A program made the position numbers and the translations under genes. From Nocardiopsis terrae (lineage in GTDB: Bacteria > Actinomycetota > Actinomycetes > Streptosporangiales > Streptosporangiaceae), in assembly GCF_014651695.1 (NCBI RefSeq), contig NZ_BMXJ01000002.1:682001-746000 (forward strand): a stretch of DNA of 64,000 bases, in the 5' to 3' direction. Positions within the stretch are counted from its first letter, which is position 1. Each line of letters begins with the position of its first letter. This document shows positions 39,094-48,356 of this stretch, piece after piece. The notes beneath the pieces were generated by a model that saw only the letters and a program-made list of their open reading frames with translations, did no database searches and was not told where the DNA came from.

Positions 39094-39393
39094 GAGATCT
39101 CTTTTCCGTTTCGCACGCAAAAGGTCTTTTGTCGCAAATCGGAAAGAAGCTACCTCCGGCCCGCGGCGGCCGACAAGAGGGATTGACGTTTTCCTAACGC
39201 CCCGATTTCCGGGGTCCCGGGACGGCTCCCCCGTCGGTGCGGTCGGCGTGCCCGCTGCGGAACGGGTCGCACGCCGTCCCGGCCCGCCTCCTCCTTCGGG
39301 CACCGCCCGGAGCCCGGCTCAGCACCGGAATGACACGACGGGTGCCACGACCTCACACACGTCCACGCCCGTCACAAGGTAGATTCGACAACC

Positions 39394-40032
39394 GTGTCCC
39401 GATCTTCCCCATCCGAACCAGCCGCTCCCCGGCAGACCGGCAGGCGCCGCTCCGGCCGACCGGGGCACGACGCCGACTCCGTACTGCGCGTGGCCGCACG
39501 CGTGTTCAACGAACGCGGGTACGACGGCACGAGCATGGAGGACCTGGCCCGCGCCCTGGGCGTGACCAAGTCCGCGATCTACCACCACGTCACCGGCAAG
39601 ACCGAACTGCTGCGCCAGTCCCTCGACCTGGCCATGGACGCCCTGTTCGAGGTCACCCGCGAGGAGGGGGCGACGAGCGGCCCCGCCATCGCGCGGCTCG
39701 AACACGTGATGCGCGGCAGTGTCCGGGTCCTGGTGGAGGAGCTCCCCCACGTCACCCTGTTGCTTCGGGTTCGCGGCAACACCCAGGTGGAGAAGCACGC
39801 TCTGGAACGCCGCCGGCAGTTCGACCACCTCATCGCCGACCTGGTCCGCGAGGGTGTCGTCGACGGCGACATCCGCAGCGACGTCGACCCCGCGGTCGCC
39901 TCCCGCCTGCTCTTCGGGATGGTCAACTCGATCGTCGAGTGGTACAAGCCGGATCGGGGCATGGCCTGCGAGGAGATCGCCGACTCCCTGTGCCGGATCG
40001 CCTTCGAGGGGCTGCGCACCCACCGCGGCTGA
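39394..40032 (+). CDS. TetR-family transcriptional regulator
   Basis: A 212-residue regulator. After a 25-residue polar arm the HTH reads [43 protein letters not shown]. The C-terminal ligand domain is generic and the effector is unknown. The start is GTG at 39394. It diverges from the carbonic anhydrase gene across 300 bases of intergenic DNA, which might hold its operator. No adjacent catabolic gene points to a target. Confidence 0.9.
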   Translation: MSRSSPSEPAAPRQTGRRRSGRPGHDADSVLRVAARVFNERGYDGTSMEDLARALGVTKSAIYHHVTGKTELLRQSLDLAMDALFEVTREEGATSGPAIARLEHVMRGSVRVLVEELPHVTLLLRVRGNTQVEKHALERRRQFDHLIADLVREGVVDGDIRSDVDPAVASRLLFGMVNSIVEWYKPDRGMACEEIADSLCRIAFEGLRTHRG

Positions 40033-40058
40033 CCCCCGTGTGCCCGGCATCACGGGGG
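40033..40058 (+). terminator. 8-bp hairpin after TetR gene
   Basis: CCCCCGTG and CACGGGGG around a 10-base loop, immediately after the stop codon. Confidence 0.6.
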
Positions 40059-40218
40059 CTCCCCGGCGCGGCTGGAACGCCCGACAGACGGAGCTTTCAG
40101 CCCTTATGACCCCTTTGACCAGCACAAAAAGGGTTCCTGGGGATGTCGGTAATCGAAACGGGCGCCTAGGGTGGAATGGTCCCCTTCTTTCCGGAACCCC
40201 CTATCGGAGTCCCGCGCC

Positions 40219-41046
40219 ATGATCGACCACTTCTCCTACGGGTGGTGGACGCCCGCCGCCGCCTACACCCTCTCCGTCATCGGTTCGTTCATCGGCCTGA
40301 GGTTCGCCCTGCTGGCCAGGGACGCGCCCGGGGCCGGGCGCTGGCCCTGGCTGGCCCTGAGCTCCGCCTGTCTCGGCGGTACCGCCATCTGGACCATGCA
40401 CTTCGTGGCCATGGTCGGCTTCCAGGTCCAGGGGGCACCCATCCGCTACGACACCGCGCTCACCATCGCCAGCGGCCTGCTCGCGATCGGGGTGATGGCC
40501 GCGGCCCTCACCCTGGCCACCGCGCGCCGGTCGGCATCCGCGCTCCTCGGCGGCGGGGTGCTCGCGGGCGCCGGTGTGGTGGGCATGCACTACATGGGCA
40601 TGGCCTCCATGAACATCCACGGTCACCTGCACCACAATCCGGCCTACGTGGCGGCCGCCTGTGTGATCGCGGTGAGCGCCGCCACCGCGGCGCTGTGGTT
40701 CGCCCTGAACCTGCGCAGGATCTCGTACTCCCTGGTGGCCGCACTCCTCATGGGCGTGGCCGTGTCGGCCATGCACTACACCGGGATGTTCGGTATGAGC
40801 TTCACCCCCGCCGAGAACGCCCCGACCACGCCGCCGCCCGGGGCGAGCACACCGGACCTGCTCCTGCCGCTCATCACCGGCCTGTTCGTCTTCCTGCTGA
40901 TCTGCAGCCTCTTCCTGCTGCTGAACGCCGGTGAGGACGAGCGCCGGATCCGGCCCTCCGACGAGGAGGAGCGCGACACCCGGCCCTCCGGCGAGGGGGA
41001 ACGCGAGGTCGGGCTCTTCGGTGAACGCGCCCGTCACCGCCGCTGA
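40219..41046 (+). CDS. MHYT-domain integral membrane sensor (first of tandem pair)
   Basis: A 275-residue protein with seven hydrophobic segments. The MHYT signature occurs three times in variant form: WTMHFVAMVG, GMHYMGMASMNI and AMHYTGMFGM. The conserved Met/His are proposed metal (copper) ligands sensing O2, CO or NO. The tail is a charged repeat with no GGDEF, EAL or kinase domain. That differs from classical MHYT sensors, so output must go through a partner. GGAG lies ten bases before the ATG. A close paralogue follows after 162 bases. Confidence 0.88.
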   Translation: MIDHFSYGWWTPAAAYTLSVIGSFIGLRFALLARDAPGAGRWPWLALSSACLGGTAIWTMHFVAMVGFQVQGAPIRYDTALTIASGLLAIGVMAAALTLATARRSASALLGGGVLAGAGVVGMHYMGMASMNIHGHLHHNPAYVAAACVIAVSAATAALWFALNLRRISYSLVAALLMGVAVSAMHYTGMFGMSFTPAENAPTTPPPGASTPDLLLPLITGLFVFLLICSLFLLLNAGEDERRIRPSDEEERDTRPSGEGEREVGLFGERARHRR

Positions 41047-41122
41047 CCCCGGCCGCCCCGGAACGACCCCGGGATCAGGTTCCCCGTGGCCACATCAGGC
41101 CAACGGGGAAAGCTCACCCCCC

Positions 41123-41152
41123 TTGGCAATCGGCCTCCTACCTGCTTAGGTT
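41123..41152 (+). promoter_or_regulatory. Promoter of the second MHYT gene
   Basis: TTGGCA, 18 bases, then TAGGTT (41147-41152), close to actinobacterial sigma-70 promoters. The expected start point is near 41159, about 50 bases before the GTG, with a palindrome in the leader. Confidence 0.5.
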
Positions 41153-41174
41153 CCATGAACACAAGCCACAGATG

Positions 41175-41186
41175 TGACTTAAGTCA
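41175..41186. promoter_or_regulatory. 12-base perfect palindrome TGACTTAAGTCA, candidate operator
   Basis: A perfect, AT-centred dyad in GC-rich DNA, located about 16-28 bases past the predicted transcription start of the second MHYT gene. A repressor bound there would act as a roadblock. No regulator is assigned. Confidence 0.5.
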
Positions 41187-41208
41187 TGGAAAGTAGAGTA
41201 AGAAGACC

Positions 41209-42090
41209 GTGGCCGAACTCCTAGCCCAAGGCTGGATAACCCCCTCGATCGCCTACGCAGTCTCGGCGATCGGATCCTTCCTCGGGCTCGCCTTCGCCTC
41301 CCGGGCCCGTCGTACGACGGGTTTCTTCCGGTGGCAGTGGCTGAGCCTGGCAGCGCTCTCCATCGGTGGAGTGGCCGTGTGGTCGATGCACTTCGTCGCC
41401 ATGCTCGGCTACACCGTCAGCGGGACAGCCATCCGTTACGACGCCGTACTCACCGCCATCAGCGGGATCGTCCCGGTCCTGGTCATGGGGTTCGCCCTCC
41501 ACCTGGTGGTCAGGCGCCCCAGCACCGGCTGGCTCCTGTGCGGCGGGGTCCTGCTCGGCGTGGGCGTCATCGCCATGCACTACACGGGCATGGCCTCCAT
41601 GAACATCCACGGCGAACTGCACCACGATCCCGTCTACGTCGCCCTGTCCTGTGCGATCGCCGTGGTCGCCGCCACCGCGGCGCTCTGGTTCGCCCGTCAC
41701 CTGCGCAGCCCCGGCAGCATGACCCTCGCCGCCCTGGTGATGGCGGTCGCCGTCACCTCCGTGCACTACACCGGCATGGCCGGGGTACACATCACCCCCA
41801 CCGACTTCATGCACGTCGGCGCCCCCGAGGGGATGCGGGCCCGCGACCTGCTGCTGCCCCTGATGACGGGCATGTTCGTCTTCCTGCTGATCTGCAGCCT
41901 CTTCCTGCTGCTGGGCGGCGAGGAGGAGTACGAGCGCCGGGGCTACGCCGCGCCCTCGCACCGGGCGGCGGAGCACACCATCCAGAGCGCCGACGTGTAC
42001 TACGTCCCCAGACACGGCGCCCCGCAGGCCCCCGCGCCCGAACCACACGCGCCCCGACCCGGCGACGACGTGTGGACGAGACGGCGCTGA
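41209..42090 (+). CDS. MHYT-domain integral membrane sensor (second of tandem pair)
   Basis: A 293-residue paralogue of the preceding gene, with the same seven-helix plan and motifs WSMHFVAMLG, AMHYTGMASMNI and SVHYTGMAGV. The last helix block (LMTGMFVFLLICSLFLLL) is nearly identical between the two. The C-terminal 60 residues are a Pro/His-rich cytoplasmic tail without an enzymatic domain. The start is GTG at 41209 with a weak AGAAG site. It has its own promoter, so the pair may be differentially expressed duplicates. Confidence 0.88.
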   Translation: MAELLAQGWITPSIAYAVSAIGSFLGLAFASRARRTTGFFRWQWLSLAALSIGGVAVWSMHFVAMLGYTVSGTAIRYDAVLTAISGIVPVLVMGFALHLVVRRPSTGWLLCGGVLLGVGVIAMHYTGMASMNIHGELHHDPVYVALSCAIAVVAATAALWFARHLRSPGSMTLAALVMAVAVTSVHYTGMAGVHITPTDFMHVGAPEGMRARDLLLPLMTGMFVFLLICSLFLLLGGEEEYERRGYAAPSHRAAEHTIQSADVYYVPRHGAPQAPAPEPHAPRPGDDVWTRRR

Positions 42091-42232
42091 GGCGCCTCGG
42101 CGGACGCCGGGGAGCCGGGCTGTGCGCGGAGAACCGGCCGCCGCGAAAACCGATGGCGCCGGTACGGGTCCCCGCCCTAGGCTCGGTGCGTGCCGTGCGA
42201 TCCGCGCCGGCCGCTGACGAGAGGAGCAAGCC

Positions 42233-42289
42233 ATGACCTGCACGGTGTCTGGCCCCGACCCGAACCTTCCCGTCGTCAGCGAGCCCTAG
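42233..42289 (+). CDS. Possible 18-residue leader peptide upstream of rsgA
   Basis: MTCTVSGPDPNLPVVSEP, with AGAGGAGCAA well placed before the ATG. It is followed within 7 bases by a small hairpin (CCCCCG / CGGGGG, 42296-42314), and 91 bases later by the rsgA start. The strong ribosome site is the main evidence. There is no homology. It could be a translated leader affecting rsgA expression or chance. Confidence 0.35.
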   Translation: MTCTVSGPDPNLPVVSEP

Positions 42290-42379
42290 GACACACCCCC
42301 GGAACGGTCGGGGGCCTCGGTGGGAGACACCTCCGGCCCCGTCCGCCGGCACCGGCTCGCGCTCCACAGAGAGATCGCA

Positions 42380-43501
42380 GTGAGTCACCACAACACGAAC
42401 ACCGCAGCCGATGACAACTCCTTCCACCCCCTCGGTCAGCTGGGTTGGAACTCCCGCGTCGAGGCCGCCTTCGAGACCGTCGCCCCGGGCAGCGAGCACG
42501 CCCTGTACCCCGCCCGGGTCACCGAAGCCCGCCGGGGCTCCGTCGGGCTCCGCATGCCGCAGCACGAGACCGCGAAGCTCTCCCCCCGGGTCCGCAAGGC
42601 CGCGGAGGCCGACCACAGCACCGCCCCGACCAGCGGGGACTGGGTCGCCGTACGCCGCTCCGGGGACGCCTGGCTCGTCGAGGCCGTCCTGGACCGCGCC
42701 GGGACCCTGGTCCGCCAGGGCGTGGCCAAGGACTCCCACGACCAGGTACTGGCCGCCAACATCGACGCGGTGCTGATCTGCGAGGCCGCCGACCAGGGAC
42801 CCAACGTGGGCCGTCTGGAACGCTTCCTCAGCCTCGCCTGGGCCAGCGGGGCGACCCCGGTCGTGGCCGTCACCAAGGCCGAACTCGCCGGTGACCGCCT
42901 GCCCGAGGTGGTCGAACTGGTCGAGACCGTCACCACCGGCGCCGACGTGCACACCGTCAGCGCACACACCGGGCTGGGCCTGGCGGAGCTGGCGGCGCGG
43001 CTGCGCCCCGGTTCCACCTGGGTCCTGCTCGGTACCTCGGGCGCCGGGAAGTCCAGCCTGCTCAACGCGCTCGCCGGGGACACGGTGATGGACACCGGCG
43101 AGATCCGCGACGACAGGCGCGGACGCCACACCACCACCCACCGGCAGCTGATCCCGATGCCCGGGGGCGCACTGTTCCTGGACATCCCCGGGGTGCGCCG
43201 CATCGACGTGCCCGGGGACGGGAGCGGTGTGGACCGCACCTTCGCCGACATCGGCGAACTGGCCGAACGCTGCCGGTTCCGGGACTGCTCCCACGGCGCC
43301 GAGCCCGGGTGCGCGGTCAACGCCGCCGTGGACGAGGGGGAGCTCGACACCCGGCGCCTCGAACGCTGGTACAGGCTGCGCCGCGAGGCCGAGTGGAACC
43401 GGTCCCGGGGCGACGCCCGCCTGCGCGCCGAGCGCAGGAAGGAGTGGAAGCGCAACGACCGGGTCGGCCGGGAGGCCGCCCGCCTCAAGCGCGGGTTCTA
43501 G
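42380..43501 (+). CDS. rsgA: Ribosome small-subunit-dependent GTPase RsgA
   Basis: A circularly permuted GTPase that checks late 30S assembly. It is 373 residues: an OB-type N-terminal domain, then G4 VAVTKAEL, G5 VSAHTGLG, G1 LLGTSGAGKSSLLNAL, switch GRHTTTHRQL and G3 FLDIPGVR, in the permuted order. The zinc site is CRFRDCSHGAEPGC. The GTG at 42380 is chosen because upstream in-frame residues are not conserved. The ribosome site is weak (AGAGAGA). It converges on tatD with 15 bases between stops. Confidence 0.94.
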   Translation: MSHHNTNTAADDNSFHPLGQLGWNSRVEAAFETVAPGSEHALYPARVTEARRGSVGLRMPQHETAKLSPRVRKAAEADHSTAPTSGDWVAVRRSGDAWLVEAVLDRAGTLVRQGVAKDSHDQVLAANIDAVLICEAADQGPNVGRLERFLSLAWASGATPVVAVTKAELAGDRLPEVVELVETVTTGADVHTVSAHTGLGLAELAARLRPGSTWVLLGTSGAGKSSLLNALAGDTVMDTGEIRDDRRGRHTTTHRQLIPMPGGALFLDIPGVRRIDVPGDGSGVDRTFADIGELAERCRFRDCSHGAEPGCAVNAAVDEGELDTRRLERWYRLRREAEWNRSRGDARLRAERRKEWKRNDRVGREAARLKRGF

Positions 43502-43516
43502 CAGAACCGGCGCCGG

Positions 43517-44440
43517 TCAGAACCCGAAGGCCCTCCGGGCGTTGTCCGCGACGACCCCGGCGAGTTCCTCCTCGCCCATCCCCTTGGTCTCGGCCAGCAC
43601 GCGCAGCGTCAGCGGGACCAGGTACGGGGCGTTGGGGCGGCCCCGGTAGGGCTTGGGGGTGAGGAAGGGGGCGTCGGTCTCCACCAGGACCAGCTCCGGC
43701 GGGGCCACCTTGGCCGCCTCGCGCAGGGGTTCGGCGCTGGCGAAGGTGACGTTGCCCGCGAAGCTCATGAAGTAGCCGTGCTTCGCGCACACCCGGGCCA
43801 TGTCGGCGTCACCGGAGAAGCAGTGGAAGACCACGCGTTCCGGCGCGCCCTCCTCCGCCAGGACCCGCAGCACGTCCTCGTGGGCCTCACGGTCGTGGAT
43901 CATGAGCGCCTTGCCGTGGCGCTTGGCGATGGCGATGTGGCGGCGGAAGGACTCCTCCTGCGCGCGGGCGCCCTCGGGCCCGGTGCGGAAGGTGTCCATG
44001 CCGGTCTCGCCGACCGCCACCACCTGGGGCAGGGCGGCCAGCTCGTCGATCTCGGCGAGTTCGGCCTCCAGGGCCTCGATCCCGCCCGCCGGACGGGCCT
44101 TCTCCGTCCAGTCGGTGTCGTCTGCCTCCACACCCTCGGCGCCGTCACCGTGCACCACGCGCGGTGCCTCGTTGGGGTGCAGGGCCACCGCGGCCCACAC
44201 CTTCCCCGGGTGGGCCGCCGCGACCTCGGCCGCCCAGCGCGAGGAGGGCAGGTCGACGCCCACCTGCACGAGCGGGGTCACCCCGACGCCCTCCGCGGCG
44301 GCGATGATCTCCTCGACGTCAGGGGTCTGCATGTCCATGTGGGTGTGGCTGTCGGCCACCGCGACGCGCAGGGCCCCGGGTGCCGGGGGCGGCGTCTGCG
44401 CGTTGCGCTCCCTGACCGCCCTGCCACTGCGCTTACCCAT
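43517..44440 (-). CDS. TatD-family metal-dependent deoxyribonuclease
   Basis: A 307-residue amidohydrolase-fold nuclease. DSHTHMD gives the first metal pair near residue 30. VAVGETGMD supplies the Glu, HIAIAKRHGKALMIHDREAHED and VVFHCFSGDADMA the histidines, and LVETDAPFLTPKPYRGRPNAP the last Asp. Residues 100-125 are an acidic insert. In actinobacteria tatD usually stands next to metG. Here four genes' worth of plus-strand DNA (44441-46267) separates them. The first 27 residues are a basic, unconserved extension. Confidence 0.92.
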   Translation of the reverse strand: MGKRSGRAVRERNAQTPPPAPGALRVAVADSHTHMDMQTPDVEEIIAAAEGVGVTPLVQVGVDLPSSRWAAEVAAAHPGKVWAAVALHPNEAPRVVHGDGAEGVEADDTDWTEKARPAGGIEALEAELAEIDELAALPQVVAVGETGMDTFRTGPEGARAQEESFRRHIAIAKRHGKALMIHDREAHEDVLRVLAEEGAPERVVFHCFSGDADMARVCAKHGYFMSFAGNVTFASAEPLREAAKVAPPELVLVETDAPFLTPKPYRGRPNAPYLVPLTLRVLAETKGMGEEELAGVVADNARRAFGF

Positions 44441-44536
44441 GTCTTGCCCCCGTCGTCGTGTGCGTCGCCGTGGTGATTCTAGGCGGGCCGGGCACCCGGG
44501 TCGGCCAGGGAGGAGGTGCGGGTGCCGGGGAGGGCC

Positions 44537-44565
44537 TTGCCACCCCAGAAGGAGCCTGTTACTTT
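44537..44565 (+). promoter_or_regulatory. Candidate promoter of the HTH gene
   Basis: TTGCCA, 17 bases, TACTTT. It is followed by CATATGTAA, making an imperfect TTAC/GTAA dyad over the -10 region that might be an autoregulatory site. Confidence 0.35.
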
Positions 44566-44601
44566 CATATGTAAGAGAAACCTTTCAGGTGAAGGAGAGT
44601 G

Positions 44602-44952
44602 ATGACAGCATCACCGCCGACCGGCGACGAACTGGTCGGCATGCTGGCGGCGCTGTCCAATCCGCTACGGCTGCGCGTCATCGCGTCATTGGCCGCCCGC
44701 CGGAACTACGTGAGCGGCCTCGCCCGCGAGATCGGCATCAGCCGCCCCCTCCTTCACATGCACCTGCAACGCCTGGAGGCGGCGGGGCTGATCGTCGGAA
44801 CCCTGGAGCTCTCCGACGACGGGAAGGCCATGAAGTACTACGAGGTCACCGACTTCGACGTGCGCCTTTCACCGTCGGCCCTCGCCGAAGCAGCCGCCAC
44901 CCTCACCGCACCGGACCCGGGCAAGGGTCCCCACACCAAGGAGCAGTCCTGA
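44602..44952 (+). CDS. ArsR-like winged-helix transcriptional regulator
   Basis: A 116-residue regulator with HTH MLAALSNPLRLRVIASLAARRNYVSGLAREIGISRPLLHMHLQRLEAAGLI, typical of ArsR/HTH-20 proteins. There are no metal-binding cysteines, so it is probably not a metal sensor. The ATG at 44602 follows AAGGAG. Its stop overlaps the ATG of the small membrane protein by one base (TGATG), so the two are co-translated. It probably regulates the three-gene cassette. Confidence 0.88.
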   Translation: MTASPPTGDELVGMLAALSNPLRLRVIASLAARRNYVSGLAREIGISRPLLHMHLQRLEAAGLIVGTLELSDDGKAMKYYEVTDFDVRLSPSALAEAAATLTAPDPGKGPHTKEQS

Positions 44953-45221
44953 TGGACCTCACGACCTGGCCGGGCGCCATCCTCGGGTTCGGCGTACTGA
45001 TCATGGCGACGATCCTGATCGGCGGCGCGATGGCCGCGTTCATCGACATCCGCAAGACCAAACTGGAGGCGGCCCAGCGCGACGACCTCCGGCAGCTCGT
45101 CCACCGGTACGAGCAGCTGGCCGAGAACAGCCTCGACGCACAGCAGCGCACGGCCAACGACGTCGCGGAACTGCGCTCGCGCGCCACCTCCATCGAGAAG
45201 ATCCTCCGGACGGTGGAGTAG
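44952..45221 (+). CDS. Small single-TM protein with coiled-coil tail
   Basis: An 89-residue protein. One membrane helix (about residues 8-30, GAILGFGVLIMATILIGGAMAAF) is followed by a charged helix with heptad spacing (RDDLRQLVHRYEQLAENSLDAQQRTANDVAELRSRATSIEKIL). It is translationally coupled to the upstream HTH gene and two bases from the oxidoreductase start. Such HTH/small membrane protein pairs recur in actinomycetes. The membrane partner may tether or sense for the regulator, which is inference. Confidence 0.85.
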   Translation: MDLTTWPGAILGFGVLIMATILIGGAMAAFIDIRKTKLEAAQRDDLRQLVHRYEQLAENSLDAQQRTANDVAELRSRATSIEKILRTVE

Positions 45222-45223
45222 TC

Positions 45224-46201
45224 ATGAGAGCGGTCGTCCACCGTGCCTTCGGCCCTCCCGACGTGCTGAGCGTGGCGGAGGTCCCCGTGCCCGTGCCCGA
45301 GGCCGACGGGTTGCTCATCCGGGTCCACGCGGCGACGGTCACCGCCGTGGACTGCGCCGCCCGTCAGGGTGAACCCCTGCCCGCGAGGCTGGCCTTCGGG
45401 CCGATCCGGCCGAAGTACCCCGTACTCGGCGCGGACTGCGCGGGGCGGATCGAGGCCGTCGGCGAGAACGTACGCGGCTTCGCACCAGGTGACGAGGTCG
45501 TCGCGCTCAGCGGAAGCTTCGGCACCCACGCCGAGTACGTCTGCGTCTCCCAGGACTCGCCGGTGGCGGCGAAGTCCGCCGACCTGACCCACGGCGAGGC
45601 CGTCGCCGTGACCGAGGGGGCGATGACCGCGCTGCCCTTCCTCCGCGACGCGGCCCGGTTGGAGTCCGGTCAGTCGATCCTCGTCAACGGTGCCTCGGGC
45701 AGTATCGGCAGCGCGGCCGTCCAACTGGCCGCGCACACGGGGGCCGAGGTCACCGCGGTGTGCAGCGGCGCCAATCTCGACCTGGTCCGTTCCCTGGGGG
45801 CCGACCGGGCGATCGACTACACCGTCGAGGACTTCACCGGGGCCCGCGGGGCCTACGACGTCATCTTCGACGCGGTCGGCAAGAGCTCGTTCGGGCGCTG
45901 CCGCGGTGCGCTCAGGACCGGCGGGCGCTACCTCACCACCGTCTCCAGCATGGCGATCATGGGGCAGACGGTGTGGACGAGACTCGGCCGCAGGAGAGCC
46001 GGCATCGCGCTCACCGGACTGAGGCCGGCGAGCGACAAGGCCAGGGACCTCGTGCTGATCAGGGAGCTCGCCGAAGCCGGGGCGCTCCGAGCCGTCACGG
46101 ACCGGGAATACCCGCTCGACCAGGCGGTCGAGGCGCACAGGCACGTCGGCACCGGGCACAAGAGAGGGGCCGTCGTCCTGCGGATGTCCGGGGACGACTG
46201 A
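45224..46201 (+). CDS. NAD(P)-dependent MDR oxidoreductase (zinc-free)
   Basis: A 325-residue medium-chain reductase: MRAVVHRAFGPPDVLSVAEVPVP, VTAVDCAARQGE, VLGADCAGRIEAVGENV, SILVNGASGSIGSAAVQLAAHTGAEVTAVCSGANLDLVRSLGADRAIDY. The nucleotide site is A-x-G-x-x-G type, and the zinc-ligand cysteines of alcohol dehydrogenases are missing. The substrate is unknown. Third gene of the HTH cassette, ended by a 15-bp hairpin that also faces metG. Confidence 0.88.
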   Translation: MRAVVHRAFGPPDVLSVAEVPVPVPEADGLLIRVHAATVTAVDCAARQGEPLPARLAFGPIRPKYPVLGADCAGRIEAVGENVRGFAPGDEVVALSGSFGTHAEYVCVSQDSPVAAKSADLTHGEAVAVTEGAMTALPFLRDAARLESGQSILVNGASGSIGSAAVQLAAHTGAEVTAVCSGANLDLVRSLGADRAIDYTVEDFTGARGAYDVIFDAVGKSSFGRCRGALRTGGRYLTTVSSMAIMGQTVWTRLGRRRAGIALTGLRPASDKARDLVLIRELAEAGALRAVTDREYPLDQAVEAHRHVGTGHKRGAVVLRMSGDD

Positions 46202-46215
46202 GCCGGCCGAACACA

Positions 46216-46254
46216 CGGGGGCCGCGCCGGACGTGTCTGCCGGTGCGGCCCCCG
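46216..46254. terminator. 15-bp hairpin between oxidoreductase and metG
   Basis: CGGGGGCCGCGCCGG and CCGGTGCGGCCCCCG with one G-U pair and a 9-base loop. It lies between convergent stops, so it can serve both genes. Confidence 0.8.
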
Positions 46255-46267
46255 CGTGCTGTCGGGC

Positions 46268-48085
46268 CTACTCCGCGGGGCCGGCCAGGCGGGCCAGCTC
46301 CTCGTCCACCACGGACGGGTCGAGCTTGGTGAACAGCGGCTGCGGGCGGCTCAGCGGCGTTCCCGGAACGATCGGGGCCGACTCCCAGCGCGCGGCGTTG
46401 TCGGCGTAGTCACCGGTGATGACCGGGTAGTCCACCTTCTCCCCGGAGTCGCCGATGGTGTCGTGGCCGGACTCGATGCGGGGCATGCCCGTCCAGGTAC
46501 CGGTCCCGCCGAGCATCGCGTACACCTTGTTGGCCGCCTCCGGCAGGAACGGCGTCAGCAGGGTGTTGGCGTCGCTGACCAGCTGGAGGGACACGTGCAG
46601 GACGGTCGCCATCCGCTCCGGGTCGGTCTTCTTGAGCGCCCACGGAGCCTGGTCGGAGATGTACTTGTTGGCCTCGGCGACCGTGCGCATGGCCTCCTGG
46701 AGAGCCGCCTTGAACTGCGACCTCTCCAACCGGGCGCCGACGGTGGCGAAGGCCGCCCGCGAGGCGTCCAGCACCCTGCGGTCCTCCTCGGTCAGCTCAC
46801 CGGCGGCGGGGATCTCGCCGAGGTTCTTGGCCGCCATGGAGACGGAGCGGTTGACCAGGTTGCCCCAGGCCGCCACCAGCTCGTCGTTGTTGCGCCGGAC
46901 GAACTCGGCCCAGGTGAAGTCGGTGTCCTGGTTCTCCGGGCCCGCGGCCATGATGTAGTACCGCAGCGCGTCCGCCGAGTAGCGCTCCAGGAAGTCGCGC
47001 ACGTAGATCACCACGCGGCGCGAGGAGGAGAACTTCTGCCCCTCCATGGTGAGGAACTCGCTGGAGACCACCTCGGTGGGCACGTTCAGCTCGCCGAGCG
47101 GCCCGGCCTCCCCGCCCCGGTCCCCCCCGCCGCTCGCTCCGAGCAGGATCGAGGGCCAGATGACCGAGTGGAAGACGATGTTGTCCTTGCCCATGAAGTA
47201 GAAGGACTCGGTCTCCCCGCCCTGCCACCAGCGCCGCCAGGCCTCGGGCTCACCGATGCGCCGGGCCCACTCGATGGACGCGGACAGGTAGCCGATCACC
47301 GCGTCGAACCACACGTAGATGCGCTTGGTGGCGTTGTCGCTCCAGCCCTCCAGCGGGATCGGCACGCCCCAGTTGAGGTCGCGGGTGACCGCGCGCGGCT
47401 GGAGGTCCTCCACCAGGTTCAGGGAGAACTTGAGGACGTTGGGGCGCCAGTCGCCCTCCTTGCCGCTGAGCCACTCGGTGAGGACCTCGGCGAAGGCGGG
47501 CAGGTCGAGCATGAAGTGCTCGGTGTCCACGAACTCCGGCGTCTCGCCGTTGATCCGCGAGCGGGGCGAGAGCAGGTCGATCGGGTCGAGCTGGTTACCG
47601 CAGTTGTCGCACTGGTCGCCGCGGGCGCCGTCGTAACCGCAGATGGGACAGGTGCCCTCGATGTAGCGGTCCGGCAGGGTGCGGCCGGTGGACGGGGACC
47701 TCGCGCCCTTGGTGGTGCGCGTGAAGACGTAGCCGTTGTCGTAGAGCGTGCTGAACAGCTCCCGGACGACGGAGTAGTGGTTGCCGGTGGTGGTCCGGGT
47801 GAACAGGTCGTAGGACAGTCCGAGGGCGACCAGGTCCTCGGCGATGATCCGGTTGTAGCGGTCGGCCAGCTCCCGGGCGCTCACGCCCTCCTGGTCGGCC
47901 AGCACCTGGATCGGGGTGCCGTGTTCGTCGGTGCCGCTGACCATCAGCACGTTGTTCCCCGACATTCGCTGGAAGCGCGAGAAGACGTCCGAGGGGACTC
48001 CGAAACCGGAGACGTGGCCGATGTGGCGCGGGCCGTTGGCGTAGGGCCAGGCGACCGCGGTCAGGATGTGGCGATTCGACGACAT
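46268..48085 (-). CDS. metG: Methionyl-tRNA synthetase
   Basis: Charges tRNA-Met. It is 605 residues of class I type. The HIGH motif is in [12 protein letters not shown], and the zinc knuckle [18 protein letters not shown] has four cysteines. [14 protein letters not shown] follows, and the KMSKS loop is present as KFSSSR, a variant seen in some MetRS. No C-terminal tRNA-binding EMAP domain follows, as usual in actinobacteria. The start is ATG at 48085. Confidence 0.97.
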   Translation of the reverse strand: MSSNRHILTAVAWPYANGPRHIGHVSGFGVPSDVFSRFQRMSGNNVLMVSGTDEHGTPIQVLADQEGVSARELADRYNRIIAEDLVALGLSYDLFTRTTTGNHYSVVRELFSTLYDNGYVFTRTTKGARSPSTGRTLPDRYIEGTCPICGYDGARGDQCDNCGNQLDPIDLLSPRSRINGETPEFVDTEHFMLDLPAFAEVLTEWLSGKEGDWRPNVLKFSLNLVEDLQPRAVTRDLNWGVPIPLEGWSDNATKRIYVWFDAVIGYLSASIEWARRIGEPEAWRRWWQGGETESFYFMGKDNIVFHSVIWPSILLGASGGGDRGGEAGPLGELNVPTEVVSSEFLTMEGQKFSSSRRVVIYVRDFLERYSADALRYYIMAAGPENQDTDFTWAEFVRRNNDELVAAWGNLVNRSVSMAAKNLGEIPAAGELTEEDRRVLDASRAAFATVGARLERSQFKAALQEAMRTVAEANKYISDQAPWALKKTDPERMATVLHVSLQLVSDANTLLTPFLPEAANKVYAMLGGTGTWTGMPRIESGHDTIGDSGEKVDYPVITGDYADNAARWESAPIVPGTPLSRPQPLFTKLDPSVVDEELARLAGPAE

Positions 48086-48356
48086 GACTCAAGACTAAAG
48101 GTGGCCCGGGGTGGCCCGGCACCCGTTCACCCCCGCCACGGGTCGGGGCGGCCTCCGAGATCCACTCGTTGTGCGGTCGCGGCGGTCCGCCGCTGACCGG
48201 ACCGGCTCCTTCGCCCGGAGGAAGCAGGGTCGTCCACAGGGCCGACCGCACGATTCCCCGGGAGGGGTGGGTGCCCTTATGCTCTGCTGAACGAGGCCGT
48301 GTGCCAGCGGGCACCGGCCGGAGCCAGCACGACCCTTCCGATCCGGCCCTGAGGCG

